Positions 1 through 8,007 are shown, counted from the stretch's first letter. The stretch is DNA of 26,674 nucleotides from Trachelipus rathkii (GCA_015478945.1 JABUQX010088469.1:17501-44174), one strand, 5' to 3'. Notes: a model not told the origin generated them from the letters alone. Translations and numbers: made by a program.

Positions 1-1
1 C

Positions 2-225
2 TAAAGGAGGTATCTTTTAAGAGATCTTCATTTGAGTAAAATGACAGCTTTTCAATATTGAAACTCTTTAAATCAATAAATGAGAGCAGAACATAGTCTT
101 TATTTATAAAGTATAAAGGAGGTATCTTTTAAGAGATCTTCATTTGAGTAAAATGACAGCTTTTCAATATTGAAACTCTTTAAATCAATAAATGAGAGCA
201 GAACATAGTCTTTATTTATAAAGTA
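2..225. repeat. Perfect tandem duplication, 2 x 112 bp
   Basis: Bases 2-113 and 114-225 are identical by eye, both starting TAAAGGAGGTATC and ending TTTATAAAGTA, with no spacer. No coding frame is conserved. Identity without a single change suggests a very recent duplication or an assembly stutter at the contig edge. It is not related to the 2.95-kb units further on. Confidence 0.95.
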
Positions 226-835
226 TTCTTCCATTCCTTAACAATGCTTCATCTTCTCCTCGACTTCACAATTTAAATACCTAACAAATCTCAAACAACC
301 ACCAACAAAAATAATTAAAATTTACATTTTTGTCCTTATTACGTAGTTCTTGTTGCTTCTTCTAAAGTGTCTGGAAGTGTCGGTATGTCCTCTTATAATA
401 TTTAACATTATATTTTTATTAAATTTTGCACTTTCATTTTACTTGTATATTTAATATCTGATTATTATTTTACTTATAATTATTCCCACTTTAAGTGTAA
501 CATCATTGTTAATAACGTTGGCACGTCGCAATATTACATTATCAATAGACTTCAACTCATTAGCTTCATTATATTTTTATAATACGTTTTTCCCTAGGTT
601 GCTTTTATTTCTTAGTACAACAATGATGGATTGTATTAAACTAAAGTCCGAAGGCCTTAAGTATAATTAGAGATGTTTTGTTTAATTAAATGATTATCCT
701 TGCGGGATTTTGTTAGCAGGAAATTCGGCCATTTATAATATTCTATTGGCGGCTCGTCATAGGCCGGGAACTGTCAGCCCTCCAAAATTTTCAGAACTAA
801 GCCACAATAATAAACCGCATTTGTTATTTCCTTGT
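226..835. other. AT-rich DNA, no gene seen
   Basis: I find no long open frame, RNA gene or recognisable element here. The sequence is T/A-rich, with a slightly GC-richer patch at about 700-790. Nothing in it recurs elsewhere in the window. Confidence 0.6.
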
Positions 836-836
836 A

Positions 837-867
<31 letters not shown>

Positions 868-878
868 CTCTCTCTCTC
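836..878. repeat. (CT)n microsatellite
   Basis: An almost pure run of CT dinucleotides with two small interruptions. It runs directly into the (TA)n tract that follows, making a compound microsatellite. Confidence 0.95.
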
Positions 879-984
879 TATAATATATATATATATTATA
901 TATATATATAATATATATAAATCATAATATAATATATATATATATAATATTAGTAATTATATATATATATTATTTATATATTAT
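879..984. repeat. (TA)n microsatellite, interrupted
   Basis: Alternating TA/AT tracts broken by single-base slips. The slips look like slippage or sequencing noise. Confidence 0.9.
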
Positions 985-1105
985 AATGTAGAGATGGACC
1001 GGATGTCAAATTTGACTGTTTGCGGATCGGATGCGGATGCCGGTCTTAAAATAGATGAGATGAAGTGATGCAGATGTTACTTCTTCTGAAGTTTGAAATT
1101 AAAAA
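985..1105. other. Non-repetitive spacer between two TA tracts
   Basis: About 100 bp of higher complexity, with an internal GCGGATCGGATGCGGATGCC patch, sits between the two TA tracts. No function is recognised. Confidence 0.4.
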
Positions 1106-1202
1106 TTATATATATATATATCTATATATATATATATATATATATATAAGTATATATATAATATAATATAATATATTAATATAATATATATATATATATA
1201 TA
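1106..1202. repeat. (TA)n microsatellite, interrupted
   Basis: A second TA tract with imperfect AATATA steps. Confidence 0.9.
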
Positions 1203-1661
1203 CTTGTGTTTTACTGTGTTGTGATGACACGTTGTGTTTTGCCGGCCTCCAATGGTTTGATTAGTGTTCCAATAATGTTTTAGTTATCCTTCCCATTTTT
1301 AAGTTGTGTTTGTTTCATTAGTGCTCCCCTTGTTGTTAATTGTTTTGAAACTATTAAGTTTTAGATATTAAAGAACTTCGGATCATCCGTTACTAACAGA
1401 TAGGGATTTTACGTTCTTAATTTTTTGTTTTGAAACTTTTTAGTCTATGTTAGATAGTCATAGTTGTTTTTTAGGATTGCAAAATACGTAGTTTAGATAG
1501 GTATGAGGTTATATTTTGTTTTTTTCTTCGTCTTTTAACTTTAGTTTTTAGAGTTTATTTTTTTTATTTATTTTAAAAGGGTTTGTTTTTCACAACACCT
1601 ACGTATTTGGTTACATATTGTTTTAATTTAGACTTATTTAGTTTTATGTTGAAATAATTGT

Positions 1662-1697
<36 letters not shown>

Positions 1698-1920
1698 CGT
1701 ACAAAAATTAAGGAAGGCAGCGTTGGCAATTGCTTTTAAAATTTCTTTAATCTTTTTCATTTTACATTTTATTGTAAATACGGTTTTAGCATTTAATCTA
1801 TTTACGTTTTTTAGTGAGTGATAATTTTAATCCAATTTTAACTTTCGTTTTTTGTCTGTCCTGTTTTTGTCTGTTGTTTTTGTTGTTGTGGTTTTGTGTG
1901 CGTTGTGATGGCCGATTTGC
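1203..1920. other. T-rich DNA, no gene recognised; 34-nt poly-T at 1664-1697
   Basis: T-rich sequence carrying a run of 34 consecutive T. It could be the 5' untranslated part or an ORF1 remnant of the non-LTR element that starts just downstream. I see no ORF1 motif such as CCHC knuckles, so I leave it unassigned. The poly-T could also mark the tail of an unrelated minus-strand retrocopy, but no body is recognisable. Confidence 0.5.
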
Positions 1921-2425
1921 GCAGGCGCGGGCTTTCTATGGACTTTACCACATCCGCGGCTTACTCTCTAACTCTGCATTCGTGGAATACACCTCTCTAA
2001 CTCTTAACCCTAACCTTTTGCTGCTTTGTCTGAGACAACAGAATGGCTAAAGAATTCATCCTCAGACTCGTTTAATAATCTAACTATAAACTTTTTCAGA
2101 TTTCTCGGTATGTTGGAGTATGTGCTATGTGAACATTAAACACTCCTTGTTACCACGTCTCGTGAATCTCTGAATCTCCATTCGATGTTCTGTGATCTTA
2201 AATCTTTCTCTTCTACTCACAATAATGCTTCTGCTCTGCTATTGTTTCCTAAACAGAACAGATTTTACTAGTTTTTTTAAATATTCTTTCCGCGTTTCAG
2301 GGGTCTGTCAAATGCATAGTCGGCTAAATACTGAGGTCATCTATTTAGGGGATTTCAATTGTACACAACACTGATTGGTTAGAATCCTCTCATACTGATT
2401 TAGGTGGGGAGGAGGCCGATCATTT
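1921..2425 (+). pseudogene. Apurinic-type endonuclease domain of the non-LTR element, broken
   Basis: The domain would nick the genomic target to prime reverse transcription. Visible blocks in order are IRG followed by SNSAFVEYTSL and NPNLLLL (about 1948-2020), then EVIYLGDFN at about 2331-2362 and GGEEADHF at about 2404-2427. GDFN is the conserved catalytic and binding block of this endonuclease family. Between the blocks the frame shifts at least three times. The domain is interrupted by an RNase H-like segment at about 2425, so the usual C-terminal SDH motif is missing. The family call is firm and the exact boundaries are not. Confidence 0.75.
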
Positions 2426-2590
2426 CAGATGCTTCTAATACCGCCGTTGGAGCAGCGCTTCACCAGATGATTGACGAAACATTTCAACATCTTGACTATT
2501 TTTCCCAAAATTTGCCTATGACACAACTACAATATACCTCCTTTGACACCTATTGGAAATCTGCCACAATTTACATTTCTAAATCTTTAA
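2416..2590 (+). pseudogene. Ty3/gypsy RNase H fragment inside the endonuclease region
   Basis: The frame starting with GTG at 2404 carries ISDASNTAVGAALHQ, then DYFSQNLP and QLQYTSFD. This is the N-terminal part of the RNase H domain that follows RT in Ty3/gypsy pol proteins: the DAS block with its first catalytic Asp, the YFS block, and the YSxFD block. It does not belong to Jockey endonuclease. The frame is lost after about 2545, and Jockey-like sequence resumes by about 2626 (block FWHFDRAD). It replaces the stretch where the rest of the endonuclease would be. Insertion, template switching during reverse transcription, or a chimeric assembly could each explain it. Confidence 0.75.
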
Positions 2591-2599
2591 TACTTTTCT

Positions 2600-3180
2600 C
2601 CAACAGCTCCATCCTGCCCAACGCGTTTTTCTGGCACTTTGATCGGGCTGATGGGGGGGCCTTGCGTTGCTTCTACGCTAACTATGACTGGAATGACTGC
2701 TTTGTCCTGGTGACGCTTCGACTTCTGCCGATAATTGGTGGGAGCTGTAATCGTTGACGGGATGAGCAGGTTCATTCTTCCTTCAACTAAATCTTTCTTT
2801 TCACATAATCCATAGTTCGATCGTGCTTGTTCCTCGGCCATTCACGTATCGGTCGAATCTGGAGTGGAAAATCTCGTTCTCCTATCACTCTTGCTTAATT
2901 TCATTCAGCTAGAAATCGTTTGCAGGGATACTCTTCGAACGAGCAAAGCGGGCCTTTATCAAACGAAAGTGCGCTAACCTCCTTGGTTTCCTACTGACAA
3001 ATTTTTCTGCCCTCGTTTGCCAAAAACATCTCTAACAACTTCTGTAATCTGTCTTTCCTCCTTATTCGATCTGATGGTTCTGTAGCTAATTTCCAACTGA
3101 AAAGCCAATCTTTTCGGCCTCCTATCTTCCTTAACGGATTACCAGGAAGATTCTGGTATTCCTCATCCTCTTCCTTCTCG
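2600..3180 (+). pseudogene. Endonuclease-RT linker of the non-LTR element, broken
   Basis: This region connects endonuclease to RT in Jockey-type ORF2 proteins. Blocks seen are FWHFDRAD with YDWNDC (about 2626-2700), ERAKRAFIKRKCANLL-like residues (about 2938-2980), then KNISNN followed by a PPLIRSDGS-like block (about 3024-3080). The blocks alternate frames because of single-base insertions and deletions. Their order and spacing match the linker of arthropod Jockey/BS-like elements, which is what ties the sequence before 2600 to the RT after 3180. Confidence 0.7.
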
Positions 3181-4130
3181 TCTCAGGTGTCCTATGCTTT
3201 GCCCTGTATTACATTTGATCGGGTGCATGGCTTCCTGAAATCTACGAACGTTAGGAAGGCGGTGCGCCGGAAGGCATTCTCCCGGTTTGAAGGGAGTGTG
3301 CTCTCCGTGCTATCCTGCATCCTCGTGTCAACTTATATTCTCTATGTCTCAATACTGGAACTTTCCCTCAGTGTTGGAAGCACGCATATGTCAACCTATT
3401 CCGAAAAAAGGAAAGTCTCTGATCCTTCCAACTATCGCCTATATGCTTTCTTACTTGTATTGCATTCAAATGAATTTGAAACTCTCCTCAACTCTCTTTC
3501 TTAGATCATCTGGAATCTCAATTCCTTCTTTCGATCGCCAGTTACGGCTTTCGGCGTCGAGGTCTATACTGGCGATATACTTTTCTATCTTACCGATTTA
3601 TGGTTTCCGCCCTTAGTACGGGGAGACTTGCGTGTGGCGCTTGACTATTCCAAAGCATTTGACCGGGATGGCACGCGTCATGCTCTCCTAGCTCCCCTCC
3701 TTTGGGGTTTCCTCCTTCTCTTGCTTACTTATGTCAGCTTTCTTTCAATCGCTCAATATCGGCTGTTGTTGTGGGGCGACTTCTTTTTCTGTCAAAATAG
3801 TGGTGTTCCTCTCAGGGGTCTGTCTTATCTCCTACTTTATTCCTAATTTTCATTAATGATCTTCTCACCCTGCACATCTAACTATATCCACTCGTATGCC
3901 GATGGACTCGACCCTTCATTCTTCAACTCATTTCAATTCTGCTTCCTTCTTTAGCTTCTAGAATTGCTTCTCGTCTTAAATTCTTCTCCGATTCCATTCT
4001 CGCTGATCTGGATAGAATTTCGGTGTGGGGTCGTCTCAACTTGTAAATTCAATCTTAAAACTTCACTTCTACAAATCTCCCTCTTTAAGACACTTCCAAC
4101 TTTCTATCTCTTTCGACGGTTCTCTCGTTC
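3181..4130 (+). pseudogene. Non-LTR reverse transcriptase domain, broken
   Basis: The domain would copy the element RNA onto nicked DNA. Motifs in order: KKGKS then DPSNYR (3421-3438), the fingers block before motif A; ALDYSKAFDR (3637-3666), motif A with its catalytic Asp; SGVP at 3799-3810 followed by a damaged PQGS (motif B); and SYAD at 3892-3903, the start of the YADD catalytic box, after which a frameshift removes the second Asp from the frame. Total length fits a complete RT domain of about 300 residues, but at least six frame changes make it inactive. The SKAFD plus SGVPxGS style is typical of the Jockey superfamily. Confidence 0.85.
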
Positions 4131-4740
4131 TCCTGTCGAGACAATATAAACACCTTGGCCTAATTTAAACAAAAAAATGTCTTGGAAACTCACATCAACA
4201 ATGGTTTCTAAGGCGGCCTCAAGAAACTGGAGTTCTGGTTTAGCCTTCGGATTTCCTCTTTCTCTTACTCACAAACAAGGGAAGGAGCCCTTGTACTGGA
4301 GTACTGCTTCTATCTGTGGGGGCTCTGGTTTCACTCGGCTTTTTGACAGGGCGAGTCAAAGGCAAAAAAGGCTTATAAACTGAAAGTGTTCTTAACTTTC
4401 CAGTTCACTTGACACCCGTCTATCTTTGCGGGCGCGATGTTGTGCTTTATCTCTTTTCTATAGGTACGCAGCGGGCAGGTGTCGCAGGGAAGCTTATCAC
4501 TCGCGACCTCCACCTTGCGTCGCCTCCGTAGAAACTATAGGGGTGCTGTATCTGCACGAGTTTTGTGTTGATGTATGTAACTCCAGAGTAGTTCGCTGCG
4601 GTGCCTCCTTCTTTCCAGTGGCCAATCTGTTCTGTGGAATTCTTCTTCATTTCCGGTGTCTTCCTACTGAATTAATCTCCCACTTCAAGCCTGCGTCGTG
4701 CCTCATCTGCCGTATTTGCGTTAGTTGTTGACGTTCTGAG
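4131..4740 (+). pseudogene. C-terminal (thumb and tail) region of the non-LTR element
   Basis: An open stretch at 4177-4383 reads WKLTSTMVSKAAS and later CGGSGFTRLFDRA, matching the conserved region after RT in Jockey-type ORF2, where a WGG block is usual. A second stretch from 4426 holds ALSLFYRYAAG. Both blocks recur in the inverted copy at 26067-26520, where one longer frame covers them. Frameshifts separate the blocks here. Confidence 0.75.
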
Positions 4741-4904
4741 GCGTGAAACACTCAGATCTTGATTTGCGCTCTGCCTTTAATGTTGTGACGATCTGTAAAA
4801 AAAAATTCATATATTACATTTCATGGTAAATTATATATATATATATAAATTATTTATATATAATATATATATGATATACATATATATACTAAAAATCTCA
4901 TGCA
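4741..4904. repeat. Non-LTR 3' end, poly-A and (TA)n tail
   Basis: A short non-coding tail ends with nine A at 4797-4805. After a short spacer come TA-rich tracts to about 4890. A poly-A or simple-repeat tail is the expected 3' end of a non-LTR insertion. The TA tract abuts the broken edge of the integrase core, so the element probably inserted into integrase. Confidence 0.65.
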
Positions 4905-4914
4905 TATATAACCA

Positions 4915-5190
4915 TATAACCACCGATAATGGGAACCAATTCCATTCTAAGTTATTTAAAGAAGTCTGTGAGTTTTATAGGTGTACAAAGACTTAGTTCT
5001 ACTTTAAACAATTTTCATCCCCAATCTAATCCATATAATTGAAAGGAGTAACAGTAAGTATTAAACTTGCGCGTTTAACTTCTGCTTTAAATAATTGCTA
5101 TCTTAATAACTGTGAAGACTATCTCTCCTTTGTTACTCCTTAACACCTCTTATCATTCTAGTATAAATGAAATCCCTTGCAGTCAAGCCA
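4915..5190 (+). pseudogene. Integrase catalytic core, C-terminal half (unit A)
   Basis: This is the only place in the left arm where the integrase core reaches upstream of the array units. DNGNQFHSKLFKEVCEFY starts at 4925 and contains the second Asp of the DDE triad in its DNGxQF setting. After a one-base shift comes GVQRLSSTLNN, then FHPQSN at 5013-5030, and after another shift ERSN at 5041-5052 with the catalytic Glu. The distance from Asp to Glu is 116 bases, close to the D-35-E spacing once small insertions are allowed for. CEDYLSFVT and YHSSINEIP follow at 5111-5176. The first Asp and zinc-binding part are absent, cut off by the non-LTR tail. Confidence 0.8.
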
Positions 5191-5415
5191 ATGAACAATA
5201 ATCCCAAAATCTTTCATTTAAAATTTAGTTTTAAACAATTTTAATAAGCAATATCTTAGTCAAACTAAGTTAAAATAATCTCAAAAAATTCTTCTATAAA
5301 AAATAAAATGGTTAAAATCGTTACTACACAATGTCCACACTTGTATTTTCACTGGAAGGTTCGATTTTTGCTCTGGACTGGTTCAGTTTTAGACCCAAAC
5401 CGGAAATAGTCAATG
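5177..5415. other. Arm-specific segment replacing integrase sequence in unit A
   Basis: Other units carry the integrase stretch GRF-N-IT to GPYRI here, as does the mirror position in the right arm (about 25185-25500). In unit A about 240 bp of unrelated AT-rich sequence takes its place, with a patch reading CTGGACTGGTTCAGTTTTAG. Unit homology resumes at TTTTTCACCTGATAACTC. No gene is recognised. Confidence 0.6.
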
Positions 5416-5582
5416 ATTTTTCACCTGATAACTCATCCACTAAAACGCATCTTGACCTATCCAAAAGAGACGAAAATGTAAGCATAATAAAATTTTATTG
5501 ATGATAATGATAAAATATTGACAATATAGTATAAATGATAGTAATAATAGTGATGATAGTGATAATAATGATAATAATAGTG

Positions 5583-5656
<74 letters not shown>

Positions 5657-5827
5657 CATAATAATAATAATAATAATAATAATAGAAGAGATGATGATAT
5701 TGATGGAGGAAATAGATATAACCTCAGATCTAAAGGAAATGTGCAGGAATATAATAGAGTCCAAGGGAGACCATCAGAATATAGTTTTAAATATTATGGT
5801 TATTGTATTAGTGTGAATTGTATTTAG
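5416..5827 (+). pseudogene. Pol C-terminus with Asn/Asp tract (unit A)
   Basis: A short end of the integrase GPY region (SPDNS-like) is followed by GAT/AAT triplets (about 5496-5700). In the frame of the downstream part these encode Asp and Asn, then RRDDDIDGGNRYNLRSK and onward to a TAG stop at 5825-5827. A YNLR block after a variable acidic linker is common at the very C-terminus of Ty3/gypsy pol proteins. The longer open frames through the triplet repeat, which would give poly-Ile, are shadows in the wrong frame. The upstream half is frameshifted. Confidence 0.6.
5575..5684. repeat. (AAT)n microsatellite (unit A)
   Basis: A nearly pure AAT run with a single CAT change near 5657. It is flanked upstream by mixed GAT/AAT triplets. 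It lies in frame with the YNLR tail, where it reads as poly-Asn. Confidence 0.95.
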
Positions 5828-6198
5828 AATGTTTTAGATAGTTAAAACTATGGCAGAAGAGAGTCTAATGAACTGCTCTTATTTGGTTTGTCTTGCGGTT
5901 GACTGGTTTGTTAAAATTTCCTTATCGATTGAGTCCAAAATGGTTAGATCTCTTAGGAGACGCCATTGTAATGCCGCTGAAAAGAGCTAGAATGATGAGA
6001 TAGGCCTATACACATGCATTCTATTTCGAGACAATTGATATGATTAAATTAATGTCGTTGTTTATTCTATTGCAGGAATTTTATTAAAAATTTATTATTT
6101 TGAATTAAAGAATTAAAATTAAAGTATTAAATAAAATGGCAAATAACGTATCATCCAAAAAAATCTGACTGTAGACACCTTCAGTAGGCTATTCTTAA
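5828..6198 (+). promoter_or_regulatory. Conserved spacer with splice-acceptor-like CAG (unit A)
   Basis: About 370 bp almost identical among the left-arm units but without a shared open frame. It ends with a T-rich tract and TATTGCAG at 6068-6075, a good fit to an intron 3' end. ATGGCAAATAACG follows at 6135 but soon meets a stop. The same site recurs at 9005-9012 and 12007-12014, and inverted at 16102, 19061, 22040 and 24518. Many retroelements express their 3' gene from a spliced RNA; that it happens here is inference. Confidence 0.4.
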
Positions 6199-6573
6199 AG
6201 TTTAAATGAAGGAATATCATGGCCGGTCAATATAGAAATAAGGAAAGGAGACCGAGTTTTTAAAATAATCAAAAAGGACTTAGATCTTCCATTATTCTCA
6301 GACGACATAACTTCAATCTCATTCATTAACCAATATCAAGAAAATAAATGCAGTTTCCAAATAGTAGATTTATTTAAAATGTTGCACAAGTTTCACAAAA
6401 ATACCTATAATATAGTTCACTTTCAAGTAGTATCTGATGAACACCAAATCATACCAATCTCCGAAACTACTGTGATAAAAGAAGTGGAATTGAAAGTTAG
6501 ACAAATGAAATGGTGGAGGATTTTATTCTTCAATGAAGGCTTAAGATACAACAAAATGAAAAATTACCTCTGA
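6199..6573 (+). CDS. ORF X, unit A: unknown protein in third-gene position
   Basis: The frame is open from 6199 (just after a TAA) to TGA at 6571-6573, about 124 codons. The first ATG is at 6379, giving only 64 residues, yet the coding-like sequence clearly extends upstream without ATG (SWPVNIEIRKGDRVFKII, then LPLFSDDITS). This suggests that the real start lies in an upstream exon. The protein has no signal peptide, membrane helix, zinc knuckle or motif I recognise. It is rich in Lys, Ile and Phe and ends near MKWWRILFFNEG. It sits between the pol C-terminus and the polypurine tract, where envelope or accessory genes of gypsy elements lie. It could be that, or a captured gene. Its stop overlaps the ORF Y start as TGATG. 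Confidence 0.55.
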   Translation, partial: SLNEGISWPVNIEIRKGDRVFKIIKKDLDLPLFSDDITSISFINQYQENKCSFQIVDLFKMLHKFHKNTYNIVHFQVVSDEHQIIPISETTVIKEVELKVRQMKWWRILFFNEGLRYNKMKNYL

Positions 6574-6982
6574 TGAACTTCAATCACCAAAGGAAAAGAC
6601 CACTGCTTCCCATAAATGATTCCACTAATTTACGGAAAAAGGTGTTGAAAAAGGCATTTAACTCATCTTCACTTTCCTCAGAAAGAAGTGTGGAAAATGT
6701 TCTTCAGATAATAAATGAGCCGATTTCCCGACCGATTTCACCCATAAAGGACTTTGAACAAGAAGAGGAAGAAGAATTTTATGAATTTGAGATGGTTCCT
6801 TCCTCTGCCTCCTCTCTTCTCTTTCTTCATCTTTTTCCCTTCTCTCTCCCTATATTCCAAGTAAAATAATTTCCTCTACTCCTGGCTCAACTCCTCCTTA
6901 CTCTCCTACCAGAATTTCAAATGCATCTGCAATCCCGTCTCCCAATTCTATCTCTTTTTCTCCCCAAAATCTTTCTGACTGA
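6573..6982 (+). CDS. ORF Y, unit A: charged, Ser/Pro-rich unknown protein, one frameshift
   Basis: ATG at 6573 shares its A with the stop of ORF X. The clean frame runs to 6869. Its start is basic (NHQRKRPLLP), the middle carries SSSLSSERSVENVL and RPISPIKDF, then comes an acidic run (EQEEEEEFYEFE). After about 6795 the frame turns hydrophobic, which looks wrong. The neighbouring plus frame instead reads Ser/Pro-rich (SPYIPSK, STPGSTPPYSPT, SPNSISFSPQNLSD) to TGA at 6980-6982, so a one-base slip is likely. The composition suggests a disordered, possibly nucleic-acid-associated protein. No family is recognised. Confidence 0.5.
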
Positions 6983-7093
6983 GTTTATTGACGTATAATT
7001 ATTTTCTTTTCTTTCCTTTGAACCAATTTCAATTTTCCTTTAATAAACTTCATGCAGTTATTTAATTTTTCTTTCCATAAAGAAGTTGAAATT

Positions 7094-7108
7094 TTAAAAA
7101 GAGGGTAG
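7094..7108 (+). other. Polypurine tract (unit A)
   Basis: TTAAAAAGAGGG followed by TAG and then TGTCAAAT. A purine run just before a TG that starts a repeated long block is the plus-strand priming site of an LTR retroelement. It is identical in units B and C. Confidence 0.65.
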
Positions 7109-7961
7109 TGTCAAATTTTATTTTTTATTTCAACTTATTTAGAAAAGTAAAATTATTTATGTTACCCATAAAACGAAGTCATTTGAATATTCTCTGTTAC
7201 GATAAAATAATTGAGTTACCAATTCAACGAAGTCTTTGGAATGTCTTTCGTAAGATTCTTCTTCATCAAATATGAATTAAAAATGCTCTTGTACAGTTAA
7301 AAGAATAGGTTTAACAAAGAAAGATATGTGTAAATAGTTAAGACAAATTATCATTTAAATAAAATACTTTAAAAGAATAATTTAAAATGAGTCCATATTT
7401 AGTGATTTAGTTTATAAGCCATTTATTTTACCAAGGAAACTACATTATTTTATAATTAAAATGCATGTTTTAATTAGATTTATGTACAGTATAACTTCTT
7501 TATATCCAAACAAACAATGAACATTGCTTTTAAATCTTTTTGAGTTACCAATAGTACGATTTGAACGACGCTTTGTCTTCTCAAAAATGACACGTATCTT
7601 GCATTCTATTTTCATTTAAAAAACGTTTAATTGATTATTAAATATAATTATATATATGTAATATAATAAGTATTGACAACATTAATATTTAATCTATGTT
7701 ATGTTTTAAAAAATTATAATTATTTATTAAGCTATATTTAGATTGTAATACTTTAAGCTTTCTTTGGGTTTAAGTAATTGAATAGCATGCCGTTACTACA
7801 GTTGTCGTTTTAATTTTGCTCTCTCATTAAAGATAGTTTGGAGGCACTTCTTCATCATTCAATAATTAGATAATAATCATGATATAGAGCATTAATTAGA
7901 TTTTTATAAATTTTTTTAAAACTACCTTTTTAACGTGCTTTATCCCTCTTCAGAGGGTAAC
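7109..7961 (+). repeat. LTR 1 (between units A and B)
   Basis: It starts TGTCAAAT directly after the polypurine tract. I place the end near GGGTAAC at about 7961, by comparison with copies that read GGGTAACAC. About 850 bp. The first 200 bp are nearly identical among copies; the rest is rich in small insertions and deletions. It contains two similar motifs, GTTACC-N-AACGAAGTC at 7161-7180 and 7215-7233, 54 bp apart. The right boundary is approximate. Confidence 0.6.
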
Positions 7962-7962
7962 C

Positions 7963-7983
7963 TGGGACGCACAGAAATCGAAC
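7963..7983 (+). other. Candidate primer-binding site after LTR 1
   Basis: TGGGACGCACAGAAATCGAAC follows the proposed LTR end. A TGG start a base or two after the LTR is expected of a site complementary to a tRNA 3' CCA end. Other copies read TGGGGGACCACAGG-AAATCGAAC. I cannot match it to a particular tRNA from memory, so the call is tentative. Confidence 0.3.
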
Positions 7984-8007
7984 TTTAAAGGCCGGCTATC
8001 CCAAACC

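Larger units (their letters stand above)
1921..4805 (+). mobile_element. Jockey-superfamily non-LTR retrotransposon, degraded (copy 1)
   Basis: The order is endonuclease, reverse transcriptase, C-terminal region, then a short poly-A at 4797-4805 followed by (TA)n. The reading frame changes every 50-150 bases, so no intact protein can be made. Homology survives as short blocks that rotate among the three plus frames: an exonuclease-endonuclease-phosphatase type GDFN motif, the RT motif SKAFDR, SGVP and YAD. The 3' third (from about 4029) recurs inverted at the right end of the window. The absence of a clear 5' end or ORF1 fits 5' truncation, the usual outcome of target-primed reverse transcription. 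Confidence 0.85.

Noticed and set aside
2587..2841. Minus-strand frame of 84 codons
   Set aside because: The plus strand here carries Jockey linker blocks (FWHFDRAD, YDWNDC), so the minus frame is a shadow.
4447..4650. Minus-strand frame of 67 codons
   Set aside because: It is antisense to the C-terminal region of the non-LTR element and has no independent support.
5495..5816. Long poly-Ile / poly-Leu open frames on both strands (5495-5764, 5535-5816, 11399-11701)
   Set aside because: They are readings of the (GAT/AAT)n microsatellite in the wrong frame. The frame that joins the YNLR tail reads Asn and Asp.
6786..6869. Hydrophobic C-terminus of ORF Y as a membrane anchor (envelope-like)
   Set aside because: The hydrophobic residues arise from reading a Ser/Pro-rich coding stretch one base out of frame.
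7940..8000. Possible tRNA gene fragment after the LTR (GTTCGATTT on the minus strand)
   Set aside because: A T-loop-like stretch is present, but the flanking bases do not pair as a T-stem and no acceptor or D-arm is visible. A primer-site reading fits better.
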